Shown piece by piece: positions 1-6,817 of a stretch of DNA of 44,098 nucleotides; position 1 is the first letter of the stretch, and each line of letters begins with the position of its first letter. The stretch lies in contig JAPUFC010000037.1 in assembly GCA_027492275.1 (NCBI GenBank), positions 48,884-92,981 of the forward strand, read 5' to 3'. The translations under genes were made by a program, and so were the position numbers. Origin of the DNA: Mesorhizobium sp. Its GTDB lineage: Bacteria; Pseudomonadota; Alphaproteobacteria; Rhizobiales; Rhizobiaceae. The notes under the pieces were generated by a model. That model had not been told where the DNA came from. It ran no database searches and was given only the letters and a program-made list of their open reading frames with translations.

Positions 1-537
1 GCCCGATGCGGTAGCAGCGCCCTGCCATCCCGATGCGGTAGCAGCGCCCCGCGTTCCCGATGCGGAGGCAGCGCCTTGGCATGCGTCGGAACGGGCGCCC
101 TCATTCTCGCCGCGCGCAACGTCGCCGTCGACCCATGTGACCCGGTCCATGACGTATTTGACGGCGGCCTTGATCAGCTCCGGCAGCTTGATCTCGGCCT
201 TGATGGTGATCTCGGCCGCCGCGATCTTGGTGTCGCCGCCGTTCTCCCGCGCCGTTTTGCCGCCGAGTTCGACTATGGCGAAACGGCTCGTGGCTGGTGC
301 GTAGTAGCGGAAGACGTTGAGCGGGTGCTCGCAGGCGTGGAAGCCGCCCTCCCCGCGCGCAACCTGGTTTTCGTTCGGACAGCAGACGACCTTGCCTTCG
401 TGGCGATACGTTTGGCCAACCTCGTACTGGAAATTGATACATTTGAGGCCGGGGCCGAAGCCCTTGTAGGCGGTGATGACGGCCGGCGTGGCGGCGGTTT
501 CGGTGGTCTTCTTCGTCGACTTCTTGGCGGCTGGCAT
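1..537 (-). CDS. DUF7666-like protein with C-terminal nonapeptide repeats (partial)
   Basis: The gene runs off the left window edge; 179 codons are visible from an ATG two bases after the stop of the upstream gene. After a Lys/Thr-rich start the N-terminal ~110 residues resemble phage DUF7666 proteins (ITAYKGFGPGLKC, then FHACEHPLNVFRYY at about 82-95). The C-terminus consists of nine-residue repeats of the type G-x-x-GAATAS: GAASASGTR, GAATASGWQ, GAATASG. In DNA these are 27-bp tandem repeats across 1-78. Such small-residue repeats often form a beta-solenoid tail. The function is unknown. It is the last visible gene of the leftward early operon. The family name is from memory and not checked; coding status is secure. 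Confidence 0.75.
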   Translation of the reverse strand, partial: MPAAKKSTKKTTETAATPAVITAYKGFGPGLKCINFQYEVGQTYRHEGKVVCCPNENQVARGEGGFHACEHPLNVFRYYAPATSRFAIVELGGKTARENGGDTKIAAAEITIKAEIKLPELIKAAVKYVMDRVTWVDGDVARGENEGARSDACQGAASASGTRGAATASGWQGAATASG

Positions 538-539
538 GC

Positions 540-929
540 TCAGAGATCCTTCCAGGGGCAAGGCTCGCCCGGCGCCGCGCGGAAAAACGCGACGATCAGC
601 CGGTGAAGAGCGGGGTGATGTTGGGGGAGGCGCGCCAGGCCTGTGCCGAGGCCGTCGCGCGGGACATAGACGGTGCGGCCTTCGGTCAAGGCCATGGCGA
701 CGTTCGTGAGGTCGCCGGTGACCGTCTCCAGCGCAAGTGGGTCGTGCGGGCGGTAGAAGTCGCCCGGGGCATAAAGGGTGGCGACGCCGATGGCGTTCGG
801 CTCGCCGCGCATCGCGGCGGCCTGGCCGCCGTAGCCGACGCGGGCGCAGTTGTCGCCGAAGACGAAGCGGGCCTCGGGCTCGGCGCGGACCTGCCCGCGG
901 CTGATGACAGAGAGATAGCGGACGGGCAT
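540..929 (-). CDS. DUF7831-like conserved phage protein
   Basis: This 129-residue protein carries the block VFGDNCARVGYGGQAAAMRG followed by EPNAIGVATL. That FGDN...GYGGQA..RGEPNA signature recurs in small phage and bacterial proteins which I recall as DUF7831. The start was chosen at MPVRYLSV because its ATG overlaps the upstream stop by one base (TGATG), indicating translational coupling. A longer frame upstream lies antisense to other genes and was ignored. No catalytic role is known to me. It lies in the leftward operon between a 52-residue protein and the DUF7666-like protein. Confidence 0.75.
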   Translation of the reverse strand: MPVRYLSVISRGQVRAEPEARFVFGDNCARVGYGGQAAAMRGEPNAIGVATLYAPGDFYRPHDPLALETVTGDLTNVAMALTEGRTVYVPRDGLGTGLARLPQHHPALHRLIVAFFRAAPGEPCPWKDL

Positions 930-1087
930 CAGGGCTTCGCCTTTCGGATGGCGTTGCCACTGGTGATCATCACGTAGCCGTCCGGAAACTCGACGCGGAT
1001 CGAGTTCATCGTGCCACGCGCCGTGACCTGACACGGCTGGCCCTTTCGCCCCTGGCGATCCCAGCGATAGATGTATGGAAAAGTCAT
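929..1087 (-). CDS. small conserved hypothetical protein (52 aa)
   Basis: The sequence begins MTFPYIYRWDRQGRKGQPCQV and ends VMITSGNAIRKAKP. It overlaps the DUF5131 gene by four bases (ATGA) and the next gene by one base, so it is translated as part of the operon. It is short, basic and probably all-beta. I do not recognise a characterised family. The coupled start and stop on both sides, rather than homology, support it being real. Confidence 0.65.
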   Translation of the reverse strand: MTFPYIYRWDRQGRKGQPCQVTARGTMNSIRVEFPDGYVMITSGNAIRKAKP

Positions 1088-2199
1088 TGGCTGGGCATCC
1101 CGTTGTGCTCGACGCCGTCGAGCAACCGGCCGGCGGCTTTCTTGCCCATGCGAAACATGCCGACAGGATTGAGCGGCTCGTCGAGCGGAACGTCGTCGCG
1201 ATGCCAACTTGGCTTGGTCTGGAGGCCGTCAAGGTGCAGCCAGACGGCGTCGTTGCTCACCATGCTGGAGTCGCTGTGGCCGTTTGCCTCCGAGGCGATC
1301 GCCCACGTTCCCCATTGCTTGAAGAAGAACGGCACGCCGGCGGCGGCGCATTGGTCGCGGATGGTACGAGCCCAGTCGGGGTGCATCGGGCGGGCGTCCG
1401 GCCCGCTTTCGCCGCCGACGATGATCCAGTCGAGGCGCGGGCCTTCTGTCTCACCCTCTTCAAGGCGATCCAGCCAGCCGGCGCCGAGAGGCAGCACTTC
1501 GTAGTAGCCATCGACATCGATACTGCGAAAGTTGATCGGGCCGAGAAGCGGCTCGGCCGACACGAAGCGAATGGCGGCGGGCGTCTCCAGCAGATCGGGC
1601 ACGCGCTCACTGGCCTCGCGCTTCCGTTCGGCCGACACACCGAGCCAGACGTTCGGAAGCGGCCACGTCAGCGCATGACGATGATAAAGCGCACGCATCT
1701 CGTCGCTCGCGTGCGGGTGGAGGCCGGCATAGGCCTCGCTGACCGATACAAACCATTTGCCGGCAGGCACCGCGCGAAACCAGCGGTCGCGCAGGACATC
1801 GGGATCTACGGACAGATAAGCCCGCATCCTAGCAGAACGCTTCGTCAGCACCTGGAACGTGTGCTGCGGGCTGAGCGCCATGACGGCGAAGACGCGGTCG
1901 ATCCATTCGTCGGGAACGTCCTCGTGAAAGAGATCGCCATGTGCGCAGACGAAGATCATGCGGCCACGCTTCCAGCGCAGGGGCTGGTCGAGCCATTGCT
2001 CGTTCAAGCGCACCGTGCCGTTCCAAACCGGGCCGGCCTTGGTTTCGGTCGTGAGGCCGGCACGGCTGGGATGATGTTTCAGCCGGGTGCCGGCCATCTT
2101 CATGGCGTAGCAAAACTTGCAGCCGGGCGAGAGGACGGAACAGCCGGTGACCGGATTCCACGTCGCCTCGGTCCATTCGATGAAGGTGTGGTCAGCCAT
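1084..2199 (-). CDS. DUF5131 (phage Gp37/Gp68 family) protein
   Basis: This 371-residue protein opens with MADHTFIEWTEATWNPVTGC and has three cysteines at 20, 27 and 30 (C-x6-C-x2-C), recalling the iron-sulfur cluster motif of radical SAM enzymes to which DUF5131 is thought to be related. Further family signatures are VCAHGDLFHEDVPDEWIDRV, WLGVSAE and WIIVGGESG. Family members are common in phage early regions and may act in DNA modification, but the reaction is not established. The start at MADHTF is preceded by CAGGAG at good spacing; an in-frame start seven codons upstream is less likely. It overlaps a 26-codon leader-like frame. Confidence 0.9.
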   Translation of the reverse strand: MADHTFIEWTEATWNPVTGCSVLSPGCKFCYAMKMAGTRLKHHPSRAGLTTETKAGPVWNGTVRLNEQWLDQPLRWKRGRMIFVCAHGDLFHEDVPDEWIDRVFAVMALSPQHTFQVLTKRSARMRAYLSVDPDVLRDRWFRAVPAGKWFVSVSEAYAGLHPHASDEMRALYHRHALTWPLPNVWLGVSAERKREASERVPDLLETPAAIRFVSAEPLLGPINFRSIDVDGYYEVLPLGAGWLDRLEEGETEGPRLDWIIVGGESGPDARPMHPDWARTIRDQCAAAGVPFFFKQWGTWAIASEANGHSDSSMVSNDAVWLHLDGLQTKPSWHRDDVPLDEPLNPVGMFRMGKKAAGRLLDGVEHNGMPSQ

Positions 2200-2272
2200 G
2201 ATTGCGCTCCTGGCCGGCAATATGGTCTATCGGCTCGTTGGGATCGGCGGGATCGAACGGTGCCGCGCTCAT
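2192..2272 (-). CDS. tiny coupled reading frame (26 aa)
   Basis: The frame MSAAPFDPADPNEPIDHIAG continues for six more residues. It overlaps the upstream 59-residue gene by ATGA and its stop falls eight bases inside the DUF5131 gene, forming an unbroken chain of coupled frames. It may be a translated linker that carries ribosomes onto the DUF5131 start rather than a functional protein. The only support is position and coupling. Confidence 0.4.
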   Translation of the reverse strand: MSAAPFDPADPNEPIDHIAGQERNHG

Positions 2273-2448
2273 GTGAGCAGCCCCAGGATGCCGAGGACGG
2301 CGAGGCCGCCGAGCGCCGACAGCAGGACGATTTCGCACAGGCCGAAGATGTCGGCGCGGCGCTCGTTGCGCTCGCGGCTTTCGACATAGTCCTTTGGCCA
2401 GTGCGCGCGGCGGCGCGGTTCGTGGATGTCGTCGAAGGGCTCGCGCAT
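2269..2448 (-). CDS. small membrane protein (59 aa)
   Basis: A charged, Arg-rich N-terminal half (residues 1-35) is followed by one hydrophobic segment, CEIVLLSALGGLAVLGILGL, at about 38-57, ending in LLT. This is a typical single-pass small phage membrane protein with a cytoplasmic basic side. It overlaps the next tiny frame by four bases and begins two bases after the preceding 28-residue peptide. The function is unknown. Confidence 0.6.
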   Translation of the reverse strand: MREPFDDIHEPRRRAHWPKDYVESRERNERRADIFGLCEIVLLSALGGLAVLGILGLLT

Positions 2449-2450
2449 GG

Positions 2451-2537
2451 CTAGAGCGCTCCGATCCAGAAGGCCGCCGAGATGAGGAAAAGCCCCATGG
2501 CGACGAAGCTACAGGTGTCCTGAACGAGGTCGCGCAT
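2451..2537 (-). CDS. tiny membrane peptide (28 aa)
   Basis: The frame begins MRDLVQDTCSFVAMGLFLIS and ends AAFWIGAL. Almost the whole peptide is one hydrophobic helix after a short charged start. Its ATG follows the previous stop after two bases and its stop precedes the next ATG by two bases, so it fits the operon spacing. The function is unknown. Confidence rests on operon position and the membrane-helix pattern. Confidence 0.45.
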   Translation of the reverse strand: MRDLVQDTCSFVAMGLFLISAAFWIGAL

Positions 2538-2539
2538 GG

Positions 2540-2758
2540 TCAGGCGACCTGACGGACGGCGCGGGCGCGGGCGAGGTCCGATGCGGCGGGGCCAAGCTCG
2601 CGGATCTCGGCGCGGGTGAAGTCGGAATTCTCGAACAGGGTCTGTTCGTCGACGCCGCCGGTCGCGCCAAGCTCGCGCAGCTTGTCTGCCATCTGATCGA
2701 GACGGGAGAGCGCCGGGGCCTGCTTGGCGGCAGGACGGATGGGCTGGGTGTGGATCAC
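2540..2758 (-). CDS. first gene of leftward early operon, hypothetical (72 aa)
   Basis: A GTG start (V-I-H-T-Q-P) is preferred over an upstream ATG, because GGAGGT lies six bases before the GTG and the upstream ATG falls inside the operator. The protein has a proline-rich start, a probable helix (LSRLDQMADKLRELGATGG) and a C-terminal helical stretch (FTRAEIRELGPAASDLARAR). I do not recognise it. As the first gene after the operator-controlled promoter it should be expressed early upon derepression. Confidence 0.6.
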   Translation of the reverse strand: MIHTQPIRPAAKQAPALSRLDQMADKLRELGATGGVDEQTLFENSDFTRAEIRELGPAASDLARARAVRQVA

Positions 2759-2791
2759 GGAAGACCTCCATTCGCGGGATGCGATGGAGAA

Positions 2792-2820
2792 CGGGTACAA
2801 TTAGTACCCCATGATGTCAA
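2792..2820 (-). promoter_or_regulatory. leftward early promoter with operator OL1
   Basis: A consensus -35 box TTGACA (minus strand, 2820 to 2815) is followed after five bases by the 17-bp operator GGGTAC-AATTA-GTACCC (plus-strand reading, 2793-2809), a perfect 6-bp inverted repeat. With a 17-bp spacer the -10 hexamer would be TACCCG, so bound repressor would cover spacer and -10. The same spacing from TTGACA to operator occurs at the rightward promoter at 3623-3651. Operator assignment is inference from the repeated motif. Confidence 0.7.
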
Positions 2821-2827
2821 GCCAGAA

Positions 2828-2844
2828 AGGTATTATATGTACCC
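2828..2844. promoter_or_regulatory. operator OL2
   Basis: AGGTAT-TATAT-GTACCC matches the operator consensus GGGTAC-N5-GTACCC in its right half perfectly and in its left half in four of six bases. It lies 35 bp from OL1, about three helical turns, compatible with cooperative repressor binding. Confidence 0.55.
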
Positions 2845-2983
2845 TTCCATTCAAGCGCGGCATAACACAAAGGGGCTGTTGACGTCTGAGAGTTCTTTAC
2901 TTGGCGACAAATAACCCGAATCAGAGTTCTTGAAATGTTCTCTTCTTTGAGTCAGAGTGCCGCCTTACGGAAGGGAGGCGCCG

Positions 2984-3238
2984 GTGGCAATCTCGCACCG
3001 AGTGATGAAGCGTTATCCAACGCGCAATGAAGAAATTGTCGCGGATTTGCGTCAAGCAGCTGGAGCTGCTGCGCCGAGAGATCCGAAGATGGTGGTTAAG
3101 TGCAAGGCCGCAGAAATATCAACGGCAATGGCACTTATACACGGCGGCCACTGGCGGGTTCATATTGACCACGACGTTGGTCTTGTGGCGGTTTCGCGGG
3201 CGATTTTGCCGCCTGACCGAGCTGAAAATCTATAAAGC
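2984..3238 (+). CDS. possible small protein convergent with the repressor (84 aa)
   Basis: A GTG start preceded by GGGAGG opens a frame reading VAISHRVMKRYPTRNEEIVA with a plausible C-terminal beta pattern (HWRVHIDHDVGLVAVSRAIL). It overlaps the 3' end of the repressor gene by about 100 bp in the opposite direction. Third-position base use is less GC-biased than in the neighbours. I cannot name a family. It could be a real accessory gene or a chance frame. Confidence 0.35.
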
Positions 3239-3575
3239 TGACTACAACGTCTTGTGTTTCTTTAGGGCTATCGACGAGGCGTGCGAATGCACGCGCCAGT
3301 TCGGGAGAGGCCCCGGGCAATTCGGCATCCTCGATCTGCCCCATATCAAGGTACAGCCAGGTTAGCGAGACGCCGAACAGTTCGGCATAGCGGCGCGCGT
3401 CGGAAACGGAAAATCCGTTCCTGCCGGATTCGTGCCCTTTGTAGGTATTGATATCGATGGAACCGCCCGATGCGTCATATACGCCTTTCGGGCCAGCGAT
3501 CCGGGCGCGTGTCCGCGCTTGACGAAGGCGCTCGGCGCGCTGCTGCTTTTCGAATTTTTCGATGTCCGTAGCCAT
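3135..3575 (-). CDS. XRE-family prophage repressor (CI-like, no peptidase domain)
   Basis: This 146-residue protein has an N-terminal basic helix (KFEKQQRAERLRQARTRARI) and an XRE-type helix-turn-helix ending FSVSDARRYAELFGVSLTWL at about 56-75. The C-terminal part (about 85-125) is probably helical and may dimerise. There is no S24/LexA-like peptidase domain, so SOS-driven self-cleavage is unlikely and induction may need another trigger. The gene is divergent from the Cro-like gene, and one operator overlaps its start codon, indicating autoregulation. It most likely binds GGGTAC-N5-GTACCC and represses both early operons. Confidence 0.85.
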   Translation of the reverse strand: MATDIEKFEKQQRAERLRQARTRARIAGPKGVYDASGGSIDINTYKGHESGRNGFSVSDARRYAELFGVSLTWLYLDMGQIEDAELPGASPELARAFARLVDSPKETQDVVVSFIDFQLGQAAKSPAKPPQDQRRGQYEPASGRRV

Positions 3576-3591
3576 GGTACAATCTGTACCT
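3575..3591. promoter_or_regulatory. operator overlapping the repressor start
   Basis: TGGTAC-AATCT-GTACCT is a 17-bp site whose inner GGTAC/GTACC half-sites are perfect. It touches the ATG of the repressor on the minus strand, so binding would block the repressor's own expression. Confidence 0.65.
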
Positions 3592-3599
3592 ACCTTCTA

Positions 3600-3616
3600 G
3601 GGTACAAATCATAACG
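3600..3616. promoter_or_regulatory. degenerate operator half-site
   Basis: GGGTAC-AAATC-ATAACG has one perfect half-site and a poor second half. Its spacing from the neighbouring sites (25 and 34 bp) and its place between the divergent genes suggest a weak third site. It overlaps TATGAT on the minus strand, a possible repressor -10 box. The assignment is tentative. Confidence 0.35.
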
Positions 3617-3622
3617 GCAAGC

Positions 3623-3651
3623 TTGACAAATTTGGGTATGAATTGTACCCC
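3623..3651 (+). promoter_or_regulatory. rightward early promoter with operator OR
   Basis: TTGACA (3623-3628) is followed after exactly five bases by GGGTAT-GAATT-GTACCC (3634-3650), reproducing the architecture of the leftward promoter. The Cro-like gene starts nine bases after the operator, so the transcript would have a very short leader. Confidence 0.65.
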
Positions 3652-3658
3652 ATCGTCT

Positions 3659-3883
3659 ATGACGCATGCCGAGATGATCAATAAGTGGCCTTCGCTGTCC
3701 GATTTCGCACGCGACATCGGCGTTGGCTACGGCACAGCCAAAGCGATGAGGCGCCGTTCTTCCATCCCGTCAGAGCATTGGCTGGCGCTCACGATGAAGG
3801 CTGATGAGCGCGGCTTCTCCGGCGTCACGCTCAACGCTCTGGCTGCGGCTGTGGCCCGCATTCCTGCGGAGGCCGCCGAATGA
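3659..3883 (+). CDS. Cro-like DNA-binding protein (carph-isopro type)
   Basis: This 74-residue protein reads MTHAEMINKWPSLSDFARDI, then GVGYGTAKAMRRRSSIPSEH and WLALTMKADERGF. The pattern (WPS...FA.DIGV.YGTAKAMRRR..IP..HW) matches small HTH proteins annotated with the carph-isopro domain, which sit opposite the repressor in alphaproteobacterial prophages. The ATG just downstream of the operator was chosen over an upstream start lying inside the promoter. It likely competes with the repressor as Cro does, and it is the first gene of the rightward early operon. Confidence 0.8.
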   Translation: MTHAEMINKWPSLSDFARDIGVGYGTAKAMRRRSSIPSEHWLALTMKADERGFSGVTLNALAAAVARIPAEAAE

Positions 3884-4398
3884 ATTTGCGGTCCCGTGCC
3901 CTTGCCGATCGCGGCTATCGTCTTGCCGGTTGCCCGCCCCTCCCGGCGGGCCGCGCAGCCGCCCCGGTATCCCCTCCTCCCGATGCCGGGGCGGCGACCA
4001 TCTGCACCGTGGCGCTCACCGATGCCGAAAACGTCGTGCTGACGCTGGGCGCAAGGGCCGAGGGCGTTGATCGCGCGGAATTCGTGCGTCGAGCCATTCC
4101 ATTCTACGCCGACAAGCATGTCGGCCTTCCGGCGCTCACCGGCGAACGCAAATCGAGCTTGCCGAAGACGGCACACGAGAAGGTGGGCGGGGTTGCTGGT
4201 GCCTGCAGCGCCTTTGAACAGCGGAGAGAACCGGACGCAATCCTGCCTACGCGCAAAGGGGCAGGGATGGAACGCGGCATCGATCGATGCGTGACAGCCG
4301 GAGAGACGGCATCTTTCACTTCGGATGGCGATCTTCTGTTCGCGCCGGAGCCGGTGCGCTTCGGGCCGAACCGTTTCCGGAGCCACGCGCCGCCCTGA
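3880..4398 (+). CDS. putative ribbon-helix-helix regulator (172 aa)
   Basis: The gene overlaps the Cro-like gene by ATGA. After a proline-rich 40-residue start, residues about 41-75 (TICTVALTDAENVVLTLGAR, then VDRAEFVRRAIPFY) resemble a ribbon-helix-helix domain: a short beta strand and two helices. The remaining ~95 residues have no recognised domain and may be disordered. It probably acts as an early transcriptional regulator; the palindromic pair at 4465-4507 just downstream is a possible target. The assignment is by pattern only. Confidence 0.6.
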   Translation: MNLRSRALADRGYRLAGCPPLPAGRAAAPVSPPPDAGAATICTVALTDAENVVLTLGARAEGVDRAEFVRRAIPFYADKHVGLPALTGERKSSLPKTAHEKVGGVAGACSAFEQRREPDAILPTRKGAGMERGIDRCVTAGETASFTSDGDLLFAPEPVRFGPNRFRSHAPP

Positions 4399-4464
4399 TG
4401 ATGTGATGTTTTCGCGGGTTTGAAACTTGGTTTCCATGCCCGCCACCTGACCCATTCCAGAGCC

Positions 4465-4507
4465 TTCCCGCCACGGGAAACGACGCCGGGTTTTCCCGGC
4501 GCGGGAA
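4465..4507. promoter_or_regulatory. tandem operator-like palindromes TTCCCG-N3-CGGGAA
   Basis: Two perfect 15-bp inverted repeats, TTCCCGCCACGGGAA at 4465-4479 and TTCCCGGCGCGGGAA at 4493-4507, are spaced 28 bp apart in the gap before the CII-like gene. Only the 3-bp spacers differ. The second overlaps a hairpin CGCCGGG-TTTT-CCCGGCG. I noticed no other copy in the window. They look like binding sites for an early regulator. Confidence 0.6.
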
Positions 4508-4528
4508 CGATTTTGCCGTGAGGTTTTC

Positions 4529-5020
4529 ATGCTTCCGAACACGAATGCCGGCCACTTCCGTCTCAAGGCCGCGATCCGCGACCTGATCGCCGCCGCCGGG
4601 GGCATCGAGCGCGCCGCCGAAATCTGCACGTTGGGCAAGTCGACGGTGGGGCGCTGGCAGGATGCCGATGCGCGCGACTTCCCCAACATCTGGCATGTGC
4701 GGATGCTGGAATGCGAGTGCGGGCGCGCCGACATCTCGCGCGTCATGGCCGAACTGGCCGGGCTCGACACCGGCCGCGCCGACTCGCCCGACGGAAAAGC
4801 CTGCCTGATGGCAAGCCACGCCGAGGCGGTGACGCATGCGGCCGCACTGATGAGCGAAGGCGCGATGGCGTTTTCCGACAGCCTGGTGACGCCCGCCGAA
4901 GCCTCGTCGATGGACCGTGCTGCGCAGCGGCTGGAAGAGGCCGTGGCGTCGTACCGCCAGGTGCTGGCCGGCGTGAAGGCGGCGGGCGGCTTCACGATCG
5001 TCAAGGGTGGTGCGGCGTGA
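4529..5020 (+). CDS. CII-like phage regulatory protein
   Basis: This 163-residue protein has an HTH-like N-terminus: LKAAIRDLIAAAGGIERAAE at 12-31, then TLGKSTVGRWQDADARDFPN. This layout (two helices, serine-rich recognition helix, RW) is seen in proteobacterial phage CII-type regulators. Residues about 85-150 are helical and Ala-rich and may tetramerise. It is the first gene after the tandem palindromes, so it may be controlled through them, and it may set the lysis-lysogeny choice. The start follows a clear gap, and the stop overlaps the next ATG by one base. Confidence 0.65.
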   Translation: MLPNTNAGHFRLKAAIRDLIAAAGGIERAAEICTLGKSTVGRWQDADARDFPNIWHVRMLECECGRADISRVMAELAGLDTGRADSPDGKACLMASHAEAVTHAAALMSEGAMAFSDSLVTPAEASSMDRAAQRLEEAVASYRQVLAGVKAAGGFTIVKGGAA

Positions 5021-5397
5021 TGGAGCGCATCGCTATCCTCTGCGTCATGCGGGGCGGCGCCGTCTCGTCGATCGAGGTCGAGGCTACAGTCGTCGGGCAT
5101 CTCGCCGTCCATCGCTCGGCCGGCATCGAATCCACGGACGACAATGGCGAGGCGTGGTCGGTCACGCATATGCCGTCCGGCAGGCGCATCTCGCCGTTGC
5201 ATTTCGACACGCAGGCGGCGGCGGTGAAAGTCGCGGAGCTGATCGGTTCGCTGCCGGTCGATCTGTCCGCGCCTGTCGTCGCTACCGATCCTTTTGTCCG
5301 ACCGCATTTCATAGACGCGGTTCGCGCCATCTCCGCTTTGCATCGCGGCTTCCTGATCGACGATCCGATCGAACGGCCCGCAGCGGGGTCGGCATGA
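5020..5397 (+). CDS. hypothetical early protein (125 aa)
   Basis: The frame opens MERIAILCVMRGGAVSSIEV with a mixed alpha/beta pattern, including VTHMPSGRRISPLHFDTQAA followed by AVKVAELIG. Both junctions overlap (TGATG upstream, ATGA downstream). It is similar in style to hypothetical proteins preceding DUF2312 genes in rhizobial prophages. No function can be given. Confidence 0.65.
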   Translation: MERIAILCVMRGGAVSSIEVEATVVGHLAVHRSAGIESTDDNGEAWSVTHMPSGRRISPLHFDTQAAAVKVAELIGSLPVDLSAPVVATDPFVRPHFIDAVRAISALHRGFLIDDPIERPAAGSA

Positions 5398-5756
5398 GCG
5401 ACGAATACGATCCCTACAACGTCGCGGCGTTCCCCGGCGAGCGCAGCAAGGGCGCGCGCGGACCCGCCAAGGGCAGGCCGGGCAAAGCCCTGTCGCCCGA
5501 CGCGCCGGAGGAAAACCCGGCGCAGACGGTGGCGGCCAACCAGCTGCGTGCCTTCGTCGAGAGGGTGGAAGCAATCGAGGAAGACATCGGCGCCCTGCAG
5601 GACGACCGCAAGGAAATCTTCGCCGAAGCCAAGGCGACCGGATTCGACACCAAGGCGCTGCGCGCGATCATCCGCCTGCGCAAGAGAGACCCGAACGAGC
5701 GGGCCGAGGAAGAGGCCGTCCTCGACCTCTACAAGGCCGCGCTGGGGATGGCCTGA
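5394..5756 (+). CDS. GapR/DUF2312 family DNA-binding protein
   Basis: In this 120-residue protein the first ~45 residues are polar and disordered (SKGARGPAKGRPGKALSPDA). Residues about 47-120 carry the complete DUF2312 signature, NQLRAFVERVEAIEEDIGAL followed by KEIFAEAKATGFDTKALRAI. GapR of Caulobacter clamps overtwisted DNA as a tetramer and helps topoisomerases ahead of replication and transcription. Phage copies may support phage replication. The disordered N-terminal tail is longer than in typical chromosomal members. It is translationally coupled to the gene upstream. Confidence 0.9.
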   Translation: MSDEYDPYNVAAFPGERSKGARGPAKGRPGKALSPDAPEENPAQTVAANQLRAFVERVEAIEEDIGALQDDRKEIFAEAKATGFDTKALRAIIRLRKRDPNERAEEEAVLDLYKAALGMA

Positions 5757-5770
5757 GGAGGGCCGGTTCT

Positions 5771-6817
5771 ATGGATACACGTGTCTCCCCGTTTGTCCGG
5801 ATCGAGCGGGCATCTCTTGACGAAAGCGCGGTAACGCCGGGCAGCATCGTGCTGCGCGGGCGGTTGGCGCCCTCGACGCTGCGCTTCCTCAAGGTCGACA
5901 AGGAATATCAGCGCGGCCTCGAAGAACGGCCGGACATCTTCCAGGCGATCAAGGGCGGTCATGTGCTGCCTGATGTCGACATCGGCATTCGTGGGCAGGA
6001 CTATTTCTGCGAAGGCGATGATTTCATCATTCGCTCACCCTGCTTTCTCATCGACGGCTGGCAGCGCGTCGGCAATGCGCTGCGGATGATGGAGTTGGTC
6101 CCCGACACGGAGATCAGGCTCGGCGCGCTCCTGCACTTCGGTACGACACAGGCATGGGAGGCCGCCCGGTTCACGGCGCTCAACAACAATTCCAAGCGCG
6201 TGTCGCCAAGCCTGCACATGCGTAACCTGCGCGATCAGAACATGGCGGTGCTGACGCTCTACGGGTTGAGCGAGAACGAAAGGAACTCGCCGCTGTTGGG
6301 CCGCGTGTGCTGGGAACAGAATATGCGGCGGGAGCATCTCCTGCCGGCGCTTTTGTTCACCAAGGCCTGCCTCAATCTGCACAGCCACCGCGTTGGTCTG
6401 ACCGGCGTGCGCGTCGGCGACATCGCCGGCGGGCTGGATGCCGCTGCCCGCAACGTTTCATTGCCGCGCTTCCGGCATAACTGCCTGACGCTGTTCCAGA
6501 CGATCGAGGAATGCTTCGGCATCAGCTCCATCGAATACAAGCGAGCCGCCACTCATTTGCGCGGTAGCTTTCTCATTTCTCTGGCGCGGATGCTGTCTCG
6601 GCACACGAACTTCTGGGAGGCTGACGACGCCACACTCCATGTTGATTCATCATGGCGGCGGACCCTCGCGCGGTTTCCGATCGCTGACCCACAGGTGGTG
6701 CAACTCGCCGGATCGGGCGGCCCCGCCCGTGAAATCCTCTACGAAATCCTTGTCAAGCACATGAACAGCGGCAAGCGCGGCAATCGCCTCGAGCCGCGTC
6801 AGGCCGGCATGCGCTAA
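5771..6817 (+). CDS. DGQHR/DndB- or ParB-like domain protein
   Basis: This 348-residue protein contains LKVDKEYQRGLEER (about 42-55), FLIDGWQRVGNALRM (about 92-106) and ALNNNSKRVSPSLHMRN (about 133-149). The order 'q-R', 'DG-x-QR' and 'N-x-N-x-K-x-(L/V)S' is the layout of DGQHR and DndB-type ParB-fold proteins, with DGWQR in place of DGQQR. Such domains bind or process nucleotides and occur in DNA phosphorothioation and ParB-like systems. It starts 14 bases after the GapR-like gene and overlaps the ParB/MT-A70 gene by TAATG, pointing to a linked role in DNA modification. The biochemical role is unknown. Confidence 0.55.
   Translation: MDTRVSPFVRIERASLDESAVTPGSIVLRGRLAPSTLRFLKVDKEYQRGLEERPDIFQAIKGGHVLPDVDIGIRGQDYFCEGDDFIIRSPCFLIDGWQRVGNALRMMELVPDTEIRLGALLHFGTTQAWEAARFTALNNNSKRVSPSLHMRNLRDQNMAVLTLYGLSENERNSPLLGRVCWEQNMRREHLLPALLFTKACLNLHSHRVGLTGVRVGDIAGGLDAAARNVSLPRFRHNCLTLFQTIEECFGISSIEYKRAATHLRGSFLISLARMLSRHTNFWEADDATLHVDSSWRRTLARFPIADPQVVQLAGSGGPAREILYEILVKHMNSGKRGNRLEPRQAGMR

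Noticed and set aside
76-606. Plus-strand frames across the leftward operon
   Set aside because: They are antisense to genes with clear family motifs (DUF5131, DUF7831-like, DUF7666-like).
3727-5574. 615-codon minus-strand frame
   Set aside because: It is antisense to the Cro-like, RHH, CII-like and GapR-like genes; long open antisense frames are expected in GC-rich DNA.
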